Source of the DNA: Gemmiger sp. An50
Lineage (GTDB): Bacteria; Bacillota; Clostridia; Oscillospirales; Ruminococcaceae
NCBI RefSeq assembly: GCF_002161595.1
Contig: NZ_NFID01000006.1
Span: forward strand, 62,001-126,000
Direction: 5' to 3'
DNA: 64,000 bases
In this document: positions 6,435-15,448 of the stretch, one piece after another
Layout of the letters: the number at the start of each line of letters is the position of its first letter
How positions within the stretch are numbered: the first letter of the stretch is position 1
The notes under the pieces: generated by a model
The model's database searches: none
Told to the model about the DNA's origin: nothing
Seen by the model: the letters and a program-made list of their open reading frames with translations, nothing else
Made by a program: the position numbers and the translations under genes

Positions 6435-7376
6435 ATGCTGCTGAGCGTCAGCCGCCGCACCGATATTCCCGCCTGGTATGCGGACTGGTTTTTTCGCCGC
6501 CTTGCGGAGGGATTTGCGCTTGTTCCTTCCCCTCGCGCGCCGCACCGGCTGCATCATATCCCCCTGAATCCGGATGTTGTGGACGGTATCGTTTTCTGGA
6601 CCAAAAATCCTCTGCCTATGTTGCCTCGGCTGGACGAACTGGAGAACCACCTCACGGTATTTCAGTTCACCCTCACCGGTTACGGCCCGGAAGTGGAACC
6701 CACTCTACCAGACAAGGACACGGTGCTTATCCCGGCCTTTCAGCAGCTTTCCCGAAAGCTGGGTCCCCGCCGGGTGATCTGGCGATACGACCCTATCTTT
6801 TGCACCAGGGAATACACCGAAGAGTGGCACCTGGCGCGATTCGAACAAATTGCCCACCACCTGCAAGGATACACGGAAACCTGTGTGATCAGCTTTCTGG
6901 ACGAATACCAGGGCACCCGGGCACGGATGCGTCCGCTGATTCCTGCCGCCTTTGACCCACAGGCTGCCGCCCGCCTTGCCCGGAGCCTTGCTGCCATCGC
7001 CGCTGGCTGCGGCATGCGCGTGCAAAGCTGTGCCGAGGCGCTGGATCTCGAGGCAGCGGGCATTGTCCACGGAAGCTGCGTAGACGGGGCGCTGTTCGAA
7101 TCGCTACTGGGGCAGCCGCTGTACTGGTCACCTGCCAAGGGACAGCGGCCGGAATGCGGCTGCGCGGCCAGTGTGGACATTGGCACTTATAACACCTGCC
7201 CGGGCGGCTGCCGCTACTGCTACGCCAATTTCTCGCCCGGCCAGATCACGGCCAACCGTGCCGCACACGACCCCCGTTCTCCCCTTCTGGTCGGATGGCC
7301 CGGCCCGCAGGATCAAATCATTCATTCTTCCTTTTCCTCGCTGCGGGACGGTCAACTCCGCATGGAGGGCTTTTGA
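6435..7376 (+). CDS. DUF1848 family protein, C-terminal CX3CX2C motif
   Basis: A 313-residue protein with the family opening LLSVSRRTDIPAWYADWFFRR, a central VIWRYDPIFC segment and a C-terminal cysteine cluster CGCAASVDIGTYNTCPGGC followed by RYCYAN. CPGGCRYC fits the CX3CX2C spacing of radical-SAM iron-sulfur clusters, but it lies near residue 255 instead of at the N-terminus. An AAAAGGAGGTCCAT ribosome binding site precedes the ATG. The gene is the first chromosomal gene beside the prophage and is transcribed alone, ending at a hairpin at 7382-7416. DUF1848 proteins have no established function that I can name; a redox or radical-SAM-like role is inference. Confidence 0.85.
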   Translation: MLLSVSRRTDIPAWYADWFFRRLAEGFALVPSPRAPHRLHHIPLNPDVVDGIVFWTKNPLPMLPRLDELENHLTVFQFTLTGYGPEVEPTLPDKDTVLIPAFQQLSRKLGPRRVIWRYDPIFCTREYTEEWHLARFEQIAHHLQGYTETCVISFLDEYQGTRARMRPLIPAAFDPQAAARLARSLAAIAAGCGMRVQSCAEALDLEAAGIVHGSCVDGALFESLLGQPLYWSPAKGQRPECGCAASVDIGTYNTCPGGCRYCYANFSPGQITANRAAHDPRSPLLVGWPGPQDQIIHSSFSSLRDGQLRMEGF

Positions 7377-7381
7377 CACAA

Positions 7382-7416
7382 AAAGCGGTCTGTTCAATTC
7401 ACGAGCAGGCCGCTTT
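7382..7416. terminator. Bidirectional terminator between DUF1848 gene and fumarase
   Basis: Eleven-base arms (AAAGCGGTCTG and CAGGCCGCTTT, one G-U type mismatch) flank a 13-base loop, with A-rich and T-rich flanks on both sides. It separates two convergent genes. Confidence 0.7.
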
Positions 7417-7428
7417 CCACTTTTTCAA

Positions 7429-7992
7429 TTACTGCTGTTCCATGGCGGCCCGGTATTCCTGCGGGCCAGTCTGGTACAGATTATTTCCCAGAGAATCGAT
7501 CACCACCGTGAGGGGCATCTCCTCCACCTCCAGGCGGCGGATGGCTTCGCTGCCCAGATCCTCATAACAGACCAACTGGGCTGTCTTCACCCGGGAGGCC
7601 ATGAGCGCACCCGCGCCGCCGATGGCAGCCAGGTAGACCGCACCGGTTTCCTTCATGGCATCCACCACCTGTTCGCTGCGCTTGCCCTTGCCGATCATGG
7701 CCTTCAAGCCCAGATGCAGCAGCCGGGGGGCGTAGGCGTCCATCCGGTAGCTGGTAGTGGGGCCGCAGGCTCCGATGGCCTGACCCGGCCGGGCAGGAGT
7801 GGGCCCCGCGTAATAGATGGCCGCATCCTTCACATCAACGGGCAATTCCTCGCCCCGATCCAGACATTCGCACAGCCGCTTGTGGGCCGCGTCCCGGGCG
7901 GTATAGATCACGCCGGACAGCAACACCGTATCCCCTGCCCGCAGCTTGCGGGTCACCTCTTCGGTGAGAGGCGTTGTGAGCTTGTATTCCAT
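7429..7992 (-). CDS. Fumarate hydratase class I, beta subunit
   Basis: This 187-residue protein is the C-terminal (beta) half of a two-subunit, iron-sulfur, class I fumarase/tartrate-dehydratase-type enzyme. It interconverts fumarate and malate together with the alpha subunit encoded just upstream. Visible family features are LRAGDTVLLSGVIYTARDAAHK at the start (the swivelling-domain signature), IGACGPTTSYRMD with the active-site loop, and GKGKRSEQVVDAM. The start codon overlaps the alpha-subunit stop by one base (TAATG), so the two are translated in fixed ratio. Tartrate dehydratase cannot be excluded by sequence alone, but the malic enzyme neighbour supports malate/fumarate. Confidence 0.92.
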   Translation of the reverse strand: MEYKLTTPLTEEVTRKLRAGDTVLLSGVIYTARDAAHKRLCECLDRGEELPVDVKDAAIYYAGPTPARPGQAIGACGPTTSYRMDAYAPRLLHLGLKAMIGKGKRSEQVVDAMKETGAVYLAAIGGAGALMASRVKTAQLVCYEDLGSEAIRRLEVEEMPLTVVIDSLGNNLYQTGPQEYRAAMEQQ

Positions 7993-8827
7993 TACAGTAC
8001 CGCCTCCTTGTGCCTGGTCACGTGGCAGTTGATATTCACCGCCACCGGCATGCCCGCGATATGGGTGGGGTAGGTTTCGATCTGCACACCCAGCGCAGTG
8101 GTCTCGCCGCCGAAGCCCTGAGGGCCGATGCCCAGCCGGTTGATCTTTTCCAGTAGCTCCTGCTCCATTTCCGCGTAGTAGGGGTCCGGATGATGACTGC
8201 CCACCGGGCGCAGCAGGGCCTGCTTGGCCAGCATTGCCGCCTTCTCAAAGGTGCCGCCCACACCCACGCCCACCACGATGGGCGGGCAGGGATTGGGCCC
8301 CGCCAGCTTGACGGTTTCCAGCACAAAGTCCTTCACGCCCTGCTCCCCGTCCGAGGGCTTGAGCATGCCCAGACGGCTCATGTTCTCGCTGCCGAAGCCC
8401 TTGGGAGCCACGGTAATTTTCAGCTTGTCGCCGGGCACCAGGCGGGTATGGATGACTGCCGGAGTGTTATCTCCGGTGTTGCCCCGGCGGATGGGGTCCT
8501 TCACCACGGATTTGCGCAGGAAGCCCTCGGTGTAGCCCTTGGCCACGCCCGCATGAATGGCGGCTTCAAAATCGCCCTGGATGTGCACCTCCTGGCCGAT
8601 CTCACAGAACACACAGGCCATGCCGGTATCCTGGCAGATGGGCAGGCCGGTCTCCTGGGCGGCGGCCAGATTGTCGCACAGGGTCTTCAATGTGGTCTTG
8701 GCGATGGGCCATTGCTCCCGCTCAAAGGCGGAGCGCACCGCATTCTCCATATCCGGGGAAAGCCGGCTGTTGGCCTCAATGCAAAGGCGGGCCACCGTTT
8801 CGGTAATGGCCTGGGCGCTGATCTCTC

Positions 8828-8831
<4 letters not shown>
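7992..8831 (-). CDS. Fumarate hydratase class I, alpha subunit
   Basis: A 279-residue alpha subunit of class I fumarase. The cysteines that would hold the catalytic [4Fe-4S] cluster are in LPICQDTGMACVFCE and AGPNPCPPIVVGVGVGG; SENMSRLGML and KGFGSENM are further family blocks. The cluster makes the enzyme oxygen-sensitive, which fits an anaerobe. The ATG overlaps the malic enzyme stop (ATGA at 8831-8828), so malic enzyme, alpha and beta form one operon: malate made from fumarate can be decarboxylated to pyruvate, or the reverse. Confidence 0.93.
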
Positions 8832-10003
<1,172 letters not shown>

Positions 10004-10326
10004 CAGGGTTTCGCCATCCTTTTCTTAGTCACTACCGCACAATTCGAGCCGAACGGCCTAAAGGCTTGTCGCGCCGGAATGATGCGGTGCTGCTTTCGTT
10101 TTTCCTGTTCCAGTATACAAAAGTTTCGCGGGCTTGTACAGCCCGCGGGGCATAAGTCGCACTACTGTTTCGCTGCTTTGGCGCATACCATTTTATCAAA
10201 AGCGCGCACAGATTTTACAAAAGCAGGCTATCGCCCCGGCCGCCTGGTCTGATACACTTAAACCAGGTTCACAAAGGCGGCACGCCTTGTGGGCGGCTGC
10301 CTTGCCCTGAAAGGAGTTGCATCGAT
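10004..10326. other. Divergent intergenic region with malic operon control sites
   Basis: About 320 bases separate the malic enzyme gene and the small cysteine-rich gene. I see no convincing coding frame. The stretch holds the leftward promoter at 10112-10140 with an embedded palindrome, and an AT-rich part around 10185-10225 that may hold the rightward promoter (a weak TACACT is near 10254). Confidence 0.5.
10112..10147 (-). promoter_or_regulatory. Malic enzyme/fumarase promoter with palindromic operator
   Basis: On the minus strand a -10 box TATACT (10112-10117) is 17 bases from a -35 box TGTACA (10135-10140). The -35 box lies in the centre of a perfect palindrome with eight-base arms CGCGGGCT (10127-10134) and AGCCCGCG (10140-10147). 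A protein bound there would block RNA polymerase, so this is a candidate repressor site. Confidence 0.55.
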
Positions 10327-10524
10327 ATGATCCCCTGCCGTTCCTCCTGCCCTCACTACGCCGAGGGCTGCCACAAGACCTGCGCTTACTGGAAAAACTA
10401 TCAGCGAGAGCTGCAGGACCAGCAGCGCAAAAAAATGCAATGGCTCAAGGCCCAGAACGAGGTGTGCACCACCGTCCTGCGGCAGTATCTGGCCATGAGT
10501 GCAGCACGCCCCACCTATTACTGA
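10327..10524 (+). CDS. Small cysteine-rich protein, 65 aa
   Basis: The product begins MIPCRSSCPHYAEGCHKTCAY and has five cysteines and two histidines in its first 20 residues, followed by a helical, basic stretch (NYQRELQDQQRKKMQW). This type of short CPxxxxGCHxxCxxY protein recurs in Clostridia, both on chromosomes and in phages, and probably binds a metal ion such as zinc. A GAAAGGAG site lies 9 bases before the ATG, and a strong terminator follows at 10546-10590, so the gene is transcribed alone. The function is unknown. Confidence 0.65.
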   Translation: MIPCRSSCPHYAEGCHKTCAYWKNYQRELQDQQRKKMQWLKAQNEVCTTVLRQYLAMSAARPTYY

Positions 10525-10545
10525 TCGATTTCCTCCTTTTGCAAA

Positions 10546-10590
10546 AGGGCCGGGCCCCAGCCGACTATGTGCGGCAGAGGGCCCGGCCCT
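10546..10590. terminator. Bidirectional terminator
   Basis: Perfect 12-base arms AGGGCCGGGCCC (10546-10557) and GGGCCCGGCCCT (10579-10590) lie between two convergent genes. T-rich bases follow on the right (GATTTATTATTG) and A-rich bases precede on the left. Confidence 0.8.
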
Positions 10591-10596
10591 GATTTA

Positions 10597-11409
10597 TTAT
10601 TGTTCCTGCAAGATCCACCGGTCGATGGCATAAGCCACGCCGTTGTGCCGGTTGCTGCGAGTCACCTGACTGGCCTGCGCTTTGAGCGGCTCTACTGCAT
10701 TGCCCATGGCGATGCGCAGCCCCGCTGTCTCAAACATGGGCAGGTCGTTTTCGCCATCACCGATGCAGGCGATCTGCTCCTTCGGGATGTTCAGCCGGGC
10801 GGCCAGTGCCGCCAGCGCCGCGCCCTTGGAGGCGTTGCGGGAGAACACCTCCACATACTGGTCGGTAAACGCCCAGCGGCAGTCCGGCGCGTACCGCTCC
10901 AGCATGCAACTCAACTTCCGGCCGGTACGTTTGGTGAAGAAATAGAATTGCAGCTCTTCCACATCGCTGGCACGCAGCCGCAGCTGCCGGTTCATATTGT
11001 TTACGCAGAGGCTGGCAGCGGCATCCGGCCCGAACGCTGCCCGTCCCAGCAGCCAGAAAGCGCGGCCGCGCACCAGATATTCCTGCTCCACATGGGCAGT
11101 AATACTCACCGGCAGACTTTGGGCCAGCTGGACCAGACGCATGGCCCGCTGCTTTGGAATGAGCGCCTGGAACAGGTCCTCGCCGGTGTGCAGGTCGGTG
11201 ACCTGGGCTCCGTTGGAGGAAATCACATAGCGAAAAAACTTCTCACTGCGCAGCCGGTACGGCAGACAGGAAAGACTGCGCCCGGTGGTGGGCACCACCA
11301 GAATGCCCGCTTCGGCCGCCCGGCGCAGGGCCGCCAGATTTTCGGCACTCATGCGGCTGCGCCTGTCCAGACAGGTGCCGTCCATATCCACAGCAAGCAG
11401 TTTGATCAT
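10597..11409 (-). CDS. HAD-superfamily phosphatase, Cof type
   Basis: A 270-residue member of the Cof/HAD-IIB family of cytosolic phosphatases that act on sugar phosphates and related compounds. HAD motif I is LLAVDMDGTCLD at the N-terminus (the nucleophile is the first Asp of DMDGT). Motif II is the Thr/Ser of VVPTTGRS. Motif III and IV are the Lys of RNASKGAAL and CIGDGENDLPMFETAG. The large cap domain between residues 80 and 185 is of type C2B. The gene is single. The substrate cannot be predicted from sequence. Confidence 0.9.
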   Translation of the reverse strand: MIKLLAVDMDGTCLDRRSRMSAENLAALRRAAEAGILVVPTTGRSLSCLPYRLRSEKFFRYVISSNGAQVTDLHTGEDLFQALIPKQRAMRLVQLAQSLPVSITAHVEQEYLVRGRAFWLLGRAAFGPDAAASLCVNNMNRQLRLRASDVEELQFYFFTKRTGRKLSCMLERYAPDCRWAFTDQYVEVFSRNASKGAALAALAARLNIPKEQIACIGDGENDLPMFETAGLRIAMGNAVEPLKAQASQVTRSNRHNGVAYAIDRWILQEQ

Positions 11410-11551
11410 GGGATATTTCCTCCGTTCAACTGGGTATTCGAGTCCACTCTACTCTTCCGGCGTGGTTTTGTCAAGCGATTTCCTTTGGAGGGCTTTCCGT
11501 CAGCTTACAATGGACCTTTTAAAATTCCCATATCCTTCCGCTCCAAATTTA

Positions 11552-11560
11552 TGGTATACT
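11552..11560 (+). promoter_or_regulatory. Extended -10 promoter of transglutaminase-like gene
   Basis: TGGTATACT combines a TATACT -10 box (11555-11560) with the upstream TG of extended -10 promoters. It lies 42 bases before the ATG at 11603 and has no clear -35 box. Confidence 0.5.
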
Positions 11561-11602
11561 CGTATCGTTCTGAAACCTTCCCCATTAAGGAGCGATCCCA
11601 TC

Positions 11603-12619
11603 ATGGAATCCTATTATTATAATCAACTGGACAAATCCAGCCAGGCTGCCTACCATGCCATGCTCACCGGGCTGCGGGCCATTGCTCCCGCCTTCCCGGT
11701 ACCGCGTCTGGAGCCGGGGCAGCTTTCCGAGATCTTTTTGAAGCTGCGGCTGGATCATCCGAAGATTTTCTACGCCGTGCGCTTCACCTACCGGTACTAC
11801 TCCCAGGCCTCCAGCGTGGAGATGGTGCCGGAATATCTGTTTGAAAAGAGCAAAATCCAGGAGCACCAGAAGGCTATGACCGCCCGCATCCAGAAGCTCA
11901 CCCGTCCGGCCATAGAGCTGAGCGACCGGGAAAAGGAACAGTTCGTGCACGATTTCATCTGCCGAAACGTGCGGTACGACAAGCTGAAAAAGCCCTATTC
12001 CCACGAGATCATCGGCCCTCTGGGCCAGGGTGTGGGGGTGTGCGAGGGCATCGCCAAAACCGTGAAGGTCTTGTGCGACGCGCTGGGCATCTGGTGCATG
12101 GTGGCCCTTTCCGAGGCAAATCCGGAGCAGGGCGTGAAATACCGCCACGCCTGGAACATCGTGAAACTGGACGGGGCGTATTATCATCTGGACGCCACCT
12201 TCGACAACACACTGGGCAAGGCCGGGCCCATCCGCTACGACTACTTCAACCTGAATGACGAGAAGCTGCTGCGGGACCACGAGCCGCTGCTCTATCCTGC
12301 CCCGGCCTGCACCACCGGCGACCGGTTTTACTACCGGGAGAAAAAACTCTCCTTCACAAAGCTTGAGGATGTGGAAAAGCGGGCGGCGCAGGCCATCCGG
12401 AAAAAACAGCCGCTGATCTTCCACTGGCGGGGCGGACCGCTGACCCGCAATGCGATTTCTGAGCTAACTACCGCGCTGGAGACCGCCGCCCGGCGCAAGG
12501 AGCTGCATCCCCGCATCGGGCTCAACTGGCCCCAGGCAGTGTTTCAGGTAAGCTTTGTGAGCCAGACTCCAGAGCAGGAGCTCACCGAGGAACAGGCCAA
12601 CGAGGGCGAGACTCTGTGA
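11603..12619 (+). CDS. Transglutaminase-like domain protein
   Basis: A 338-residue protein with a papain-like transglutaminase core at residues 130-220. The catalytic cysteine is in GVGVCEGIAKTVKVLCDALG, the histidine in YRHAWNIVKLDG and the aspartate in YYHLDATFDN. No signal peptide is visible, so it is probably cytosolic. The start at 11603 is chosen for its AAGGAGCGATCCCATC signal and short distance to the promoter; longer in-frame extensions overlap the opposite-strand HAD gene. Bacterial members act as proteases or peptide-processing enzymes. The substrate is unknown. A strong terminator follows. Confidence 0.85.
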   Translation: MESYYYNQLDKSSQAAYHAMLTGLRAIAPAFPVPRLEPGQLSEIFLKLRLDHPKIFYAVRFTYRYYSQASSVEMVPEYLFEKSKIQEHQKAMTARIQKLTRPAIELSDREKEQFVHDFICRNVRYDKLKKPYSHEIIGPLGQGVGVCEGIAKTVKVLCDALGIWCMVALSEANPEQGVKYRHAWNIVKLDGAYYHLDATFDNTLGKAGPIRYDYFNLNDEKLLRDHEPLLYPAPACTTGDRFYYREKKLSFTKLEDVEKRAAQAIRKKQPLIFHWRGGPLTRNAISELTTALETAARRKELHPRIGLNWPQAVFQVSFVSQTPEQELTEEQANEGETL

Positions 12620-12642
12620 CCTTCTTCTCTATTCAACAAACA

Positions 12643-12697
12643 AAACGCCCGCCCGGGCTTTCCTGATAATCAGGAGCCCGGGCGGGCGTTTGTTTTT
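12643..12697. terminator. Strong bidirectional terminator
   Basis: Arms AAACGCCCGCCCGGGCT and GCCCGGGCGGGCGTTT flank an inner TCCTGATAATCAGGA hairpin, followed by GTTTTTTGC. It ends the transglutaminase-like gene and the oppositely oriented 75-residue gene. Confidence 0.9.
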
Positions 12698-12703
12698 TGC
12701 TTT

Positions 12704-12931
12704 TTAATCCAGGCTGAAATCCTCTGCCGAGAATTCCGGCAGCTTGGGCTGGCGGCGGGGCACCCGCCGCAGAGGATCATAGCTGAACTTTTTGCAGTGA
12801 TAATAGGGCGAGACCACGCCCTTTTTGGCACACAGAATCATCCGGGGGTCCGCCGCCTTCTGGCCGAACTCACAATAGGTGCAGGCCGGCTGGATGTTGG
12901 CCCCGAACATTGGCTTTTTGCGCAGCAGCAT
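12704..12931 (-). CDS. Small cysteine-containing protein, 75 aa
   Basis: The product has four cysteines (PACTYCEFGQK, MILCAKKGVV, YHCKKFSYDP) that could form a single zinc or iron site, a basic middle and an acidic C-terminal end (PEFSAEDFSLD). It has its own near-consensus promoter at 12963-12991 and a GAGGTG ribosome binding site, and ends at the 12643 terminator, so it is a genuine monocistronic gene. I recognise the layout as a conserved small protein of Ruminococcaceae, without a known role. Confidence 0.75.
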   Translation of the reverse strand: MLLRKKPMFGANIQPACTYCEFGQKAADPRMILCAKKGVVSPYYHCKKFSYDPLRRVPRRQPKLPEFSAEDFSLD

Positions 12932-12962
12932 ATGCTTGCAACACCTCGCTTTGCTGGTTTCT

Positions 12963-12991
12963 ATTATACCCGCGCCGAGGCCTGGTGTAAA
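12963..12991 (-). promoter_or_regulatory. Promoter of 75-residue protein gene
   Basis: On the minus strand TTTACA (12986-12991) and TATAAT (12963-12968) are separated by exactly 17 bases, close to the sigma-A consensus. The ATG lies 32 bases downstream of the -10 box. Confidence 0.75.
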
Positions 12992-12997
12992 GCCAAT

Positions 12998-14122
12998 TCA
13001 GGAAAGTCGATTCTTGAAGTCCTCGTAGCCGAAGGCCTTCACCAACTTCTCCTCCCCGTTTGCATCCCGCCAGACAATGGCGGGCAGGGGCATGCCGTTG
13101 AAGGTGTTGGTCTTGACCATGGTGTAGAGGGCCATGTCCTCAAACACCAGCCGGTCGCCCTCGTTCAAAGGTGCGTCGAAGGAGTAATCGCCGATCACAT
13201 CCCCCGCCAGGCAGGTGGGGCCGCCCAGCCGGTAGGTATAGGCCTTTTCCCCACTCTCGCCGGAATTTTTCAGCGGCGGGCGGTAGGGCATTTCCAGCAC
13301 ATCCGGCATATGGCAGGCCGCAGAGGTGTCCAGAATGGCAATGTCCATCCCGTTGTGCAGGGTCTCCAGCACACTGGTCACCAGAAAGCCCGCGTTCAGC
13401 ACTACGGCCTCCCCCGGCTCCAGGTAGACCTCCACCTGATAGGTATCCTTCAGATGCTTCACGATGCGCACCAGACGCTCCCGGTCATAATCCTTGCGGG
13501 TGATGTGGTGACCGCCGCCCAGGTTGATCCACTTCAGCCCGTGCAGGTATTTGCCGAACTTCTCCTCAAAGGCAGCCACGGTGGTTTCCAAGTCGTCCGA
13601 GTTCTGCTCACACAGGGTGTGGAAGTGCAGGCCGTCCAGCAGAGGCAGCAGGCTCTCGTCAAAGTTGGCCAGCGTGGTGCCCAGCCGGGAGCCGGGGGCG
13701 CAGGGGTCATAGATGGCGTGGCCCTCCTGTGTGGAGCACTCCGGATTTACCCGCAGGCCCACCGCCTTGCCCGCCGCCCTTGCCGCCGGGCCGAACTTTT
13801 GCAGCTGGCGGGGCGAATTGAACACGAAGTGATCGGCATAGGTCAGCAGCTCCTCGAACTCCTCCGGCTTGTAGGCCGGGGAGAACACATGGGTCTCGCC
13901 GCCGAAATGCTCCTTGCCCAACCGGGCTTCGTACAGGCCGCTGGCGGTGCTGCCCGCCAGATAGCGGCGCAGCAGCGGATAGCAGGAAAACATGGAAAAG
14001 GCTTTCTGGGCCAGCAGGATCTTGCAGCCCGCCTGGTCAGCCACCTGGCGCAGAATTTCCAGATTCTGCGTCAGGCGGGTCTCATCCACCAGAAAATAGG
14101 GTGTGGAAATGGTGTTATTCAT
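12998..14122 (-). CDS. nspC: Carboxynorspermidine/carboxyspermidine decarboxylase
   Basis: A 374-residue, PLP-dependent, alanine-racemase-fold decarboxylase that removes CO2 from carboxyspermidine (or carboxynorspermidine) to give spermidine (or norspermidine). The PLP lysine is in KILLAQKAFSMF. Other family blocks are SGLYEARLG, INLGGGHHITRKDYD, VYLEPGEAVVLN and DTSAACHMPDVLEMPYRP. It is the last gene of the polyamine operon, and its start overlaps the dehydrogenase stop by one base, so the two enzymes of this route are coupled. The related diaminopimelate and ornithine decarboxylases have different C-terminal motifs. Confidence 0.92.
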   Translation of the reverse strand: MNNTISTPYFLVDETRLTQNLEILRQVADQAGCKILLAQKAFSMFSCYPLLRRYLAGSTASGLYEARLGKEHFGGETHVFSPAYKPEEFEELLTYADHFVFNSPRQLQKFGPAARAAGKAVGLRVNPECSTQEGHAIYDPCAPGSRLGTTLANFDESLLPLLDGLHFHTLCEQNSDDLETTVAAFEEKFGKYLHGLKWINLGGGHHITRKDYDRERLVRIVKHLKDTYQVEVYLEPGEAVVLNAGFLVTSVLETLHNGMDIAILDTSAACHMPDVLEMPYRPPLKNSGESGEKAYTYRLGGPTCLAGDVIGDYSFDAPLNEGDRLVFEDMALYTMVKTNTFNGMPLPAIVWRDANGEEKLVKAFGYEDFKNRLS

Positions 14123-15381
14123 CAGTCCACCAGCTCCGGGTTATCGTTGACCTGCCAGGGCAGACCCCACTTGTTCAGGGCGTCCATGTACGGGTCCGGA
14201 TCGAACTCCTCCACGGTGTATACGCCGGGCTTGTTCCACTTGCCGGTGAGCAGCATCATGGCACCGATCATGGCAGGTACGCCGGTGGTGTAGGAGATGG
14301 CCTGAGAGCCAACCTCCTTGTAGCACTCCTCATGGTCGCACACATTATAGATGTAGGCGGTCTTGTCCTGGCCGTCCTTCTTGCCGGTGAAGATGCAGCC
14401 GATGTTGGTCTTGCCCTTGGTACGGGGGCCCAGGGTGGCGGGGTCGGGCAGCAGAGCCTTCAGGAACTGGATGGGCACGATCTCGTGGCCCTCAAACTCA
14501 ATGGGAGTGGTGGACAGCATGCCCACATTCTCCAGACACTTCATGTGGGTCAGGTAGCTCTGGCCGAAGGTCATGAAGAAGCGGATGCGCTTTACATTGG
14601 GGATGTTCTTCGCCAGAGACTCGATCTCCTCGTGGTGCAGCAGGTACATGTCCTTCTGGCCCACCTGATCGAAATTGTATTCCCGCTTGATGCTCATGGC
14701 GGGAATCTCCACCCAGTGGCCGTTCTCCCAGTAGGAGCCGGGGGCGGACACCTCACGCAGGTTGATCTCCGGGTTGAAGTTGGTAGCGAAGGGATAGCCA
14801 TGGTCGCCGCCGTTGCAGTCCAGAATGTCGATGGTGTCGATGGTATCGAACAGGTGCTTCTGGGCCCATGCGCAGTAGGCCTGGGTCACGCCCGGGTCAA
14901 AGCCGGAGCCCAGCAGAGCGGTGAGGCCAGCCTTCTCGAACTTCTCCTTGTAGGCCCACTGCCAAGAGTAGTCGAAGTAGGCGGAGAAGCCCTCTTCCTT
15001 GCAGCGCTTCTCATAGGCAGCCTTCCACTCGGGATCGTCCAGATTCTCGGGCTCGTAGTTGGCGGTATCCATGTAGTTCACGCCGCAGGCCAGGCAGGCG
15101 TCCATGATGGTCAGGTCCTGATAAGGCAGGGCGATGTTCATGACCAGATCGGGCTGAACCTCCTTGATCAGAGCGATCAGCTGGTTCACATCGTCCGCGT
15201 CCACCTGAGCGGTGGTGATCTTGGTGGAGGTGGTGCCCTCCAGCTTGGCCTTCAGATCGTCGCATTTGGACTTGGTGCGGCTGGCGATACAGATTTCGGT
15301 GAACACCTCACTATTCTGGCAGCACTTGTGGATGGCAACGCCAGCAACGCCGCCGCAGCCGATGATCAATACCTTGCTCAT
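14122..15381 (-). CDS. Carboxynorspermidine/carboxyspermidine dehydrogenase
   Basis: A 419-residue member of the saccharopine-dehydrogenase-like family that condenses aspartate semialdehyde with a diamine (putrescine gives carboxyspermidine) using NADPH. The Rossmann motif VLIIGCGGVAGVAIHKC is at the N-terminus; LVMNIALPYQDLTIMDAC, GSGFDPGVTQAYCAWA and DHGYPFATNFNPEIN are family blocks. It is followed directly by the matching decarboxylase. Together they form the aspartate-semialdehyde route to spermidine. The same operon also carries the S-adenosylmethionine route (speD, speE), which is unusual. Confidence 0.9.
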   Translation of the reverse strand: MSKVLIIGCGGVAGVAIHKCCQNSEVFTEICIASRTKSKCDDLKAKLEGTTSTKITTAQVDADDVNQLIALIKEVQPDLVMNIALPYQDLTIMDACLACGVNYMDTANYEPENLDDPEWKAAYEKRCKEEGFSAYFDYSWQWAYKEKFEKAGLTALLGSGFDPGVTQAYCAWAQKHLFDTIDTIDILDCNGGDHGYPFATNFNPEINLREVSAPGSYWENGHWVEIPAMSIKREYNFDQVGQKDMYLLHHEEIESLAKNIPNVKRIRFFMTFGQSYLTHMKCLENVGMLSTTPIEFEGHEIVPIQFLKALLPDPATLGPRTKGKTNIGCIFTGKKDGQDKTAYIYNVCDHEECYKEVGSQAISYTTGVPAMIGAMMLLTGKWNKPGVYTVEEFDPDPYMDALNKWGLPWQVNDNPELVD

Positions 15382-15448
15382 GATTTCATCCTCTTTCTTC
15401 GTTTGATTTTTCTATTGTTATAACATTGATTTACGCTCGTTTTTGCAC

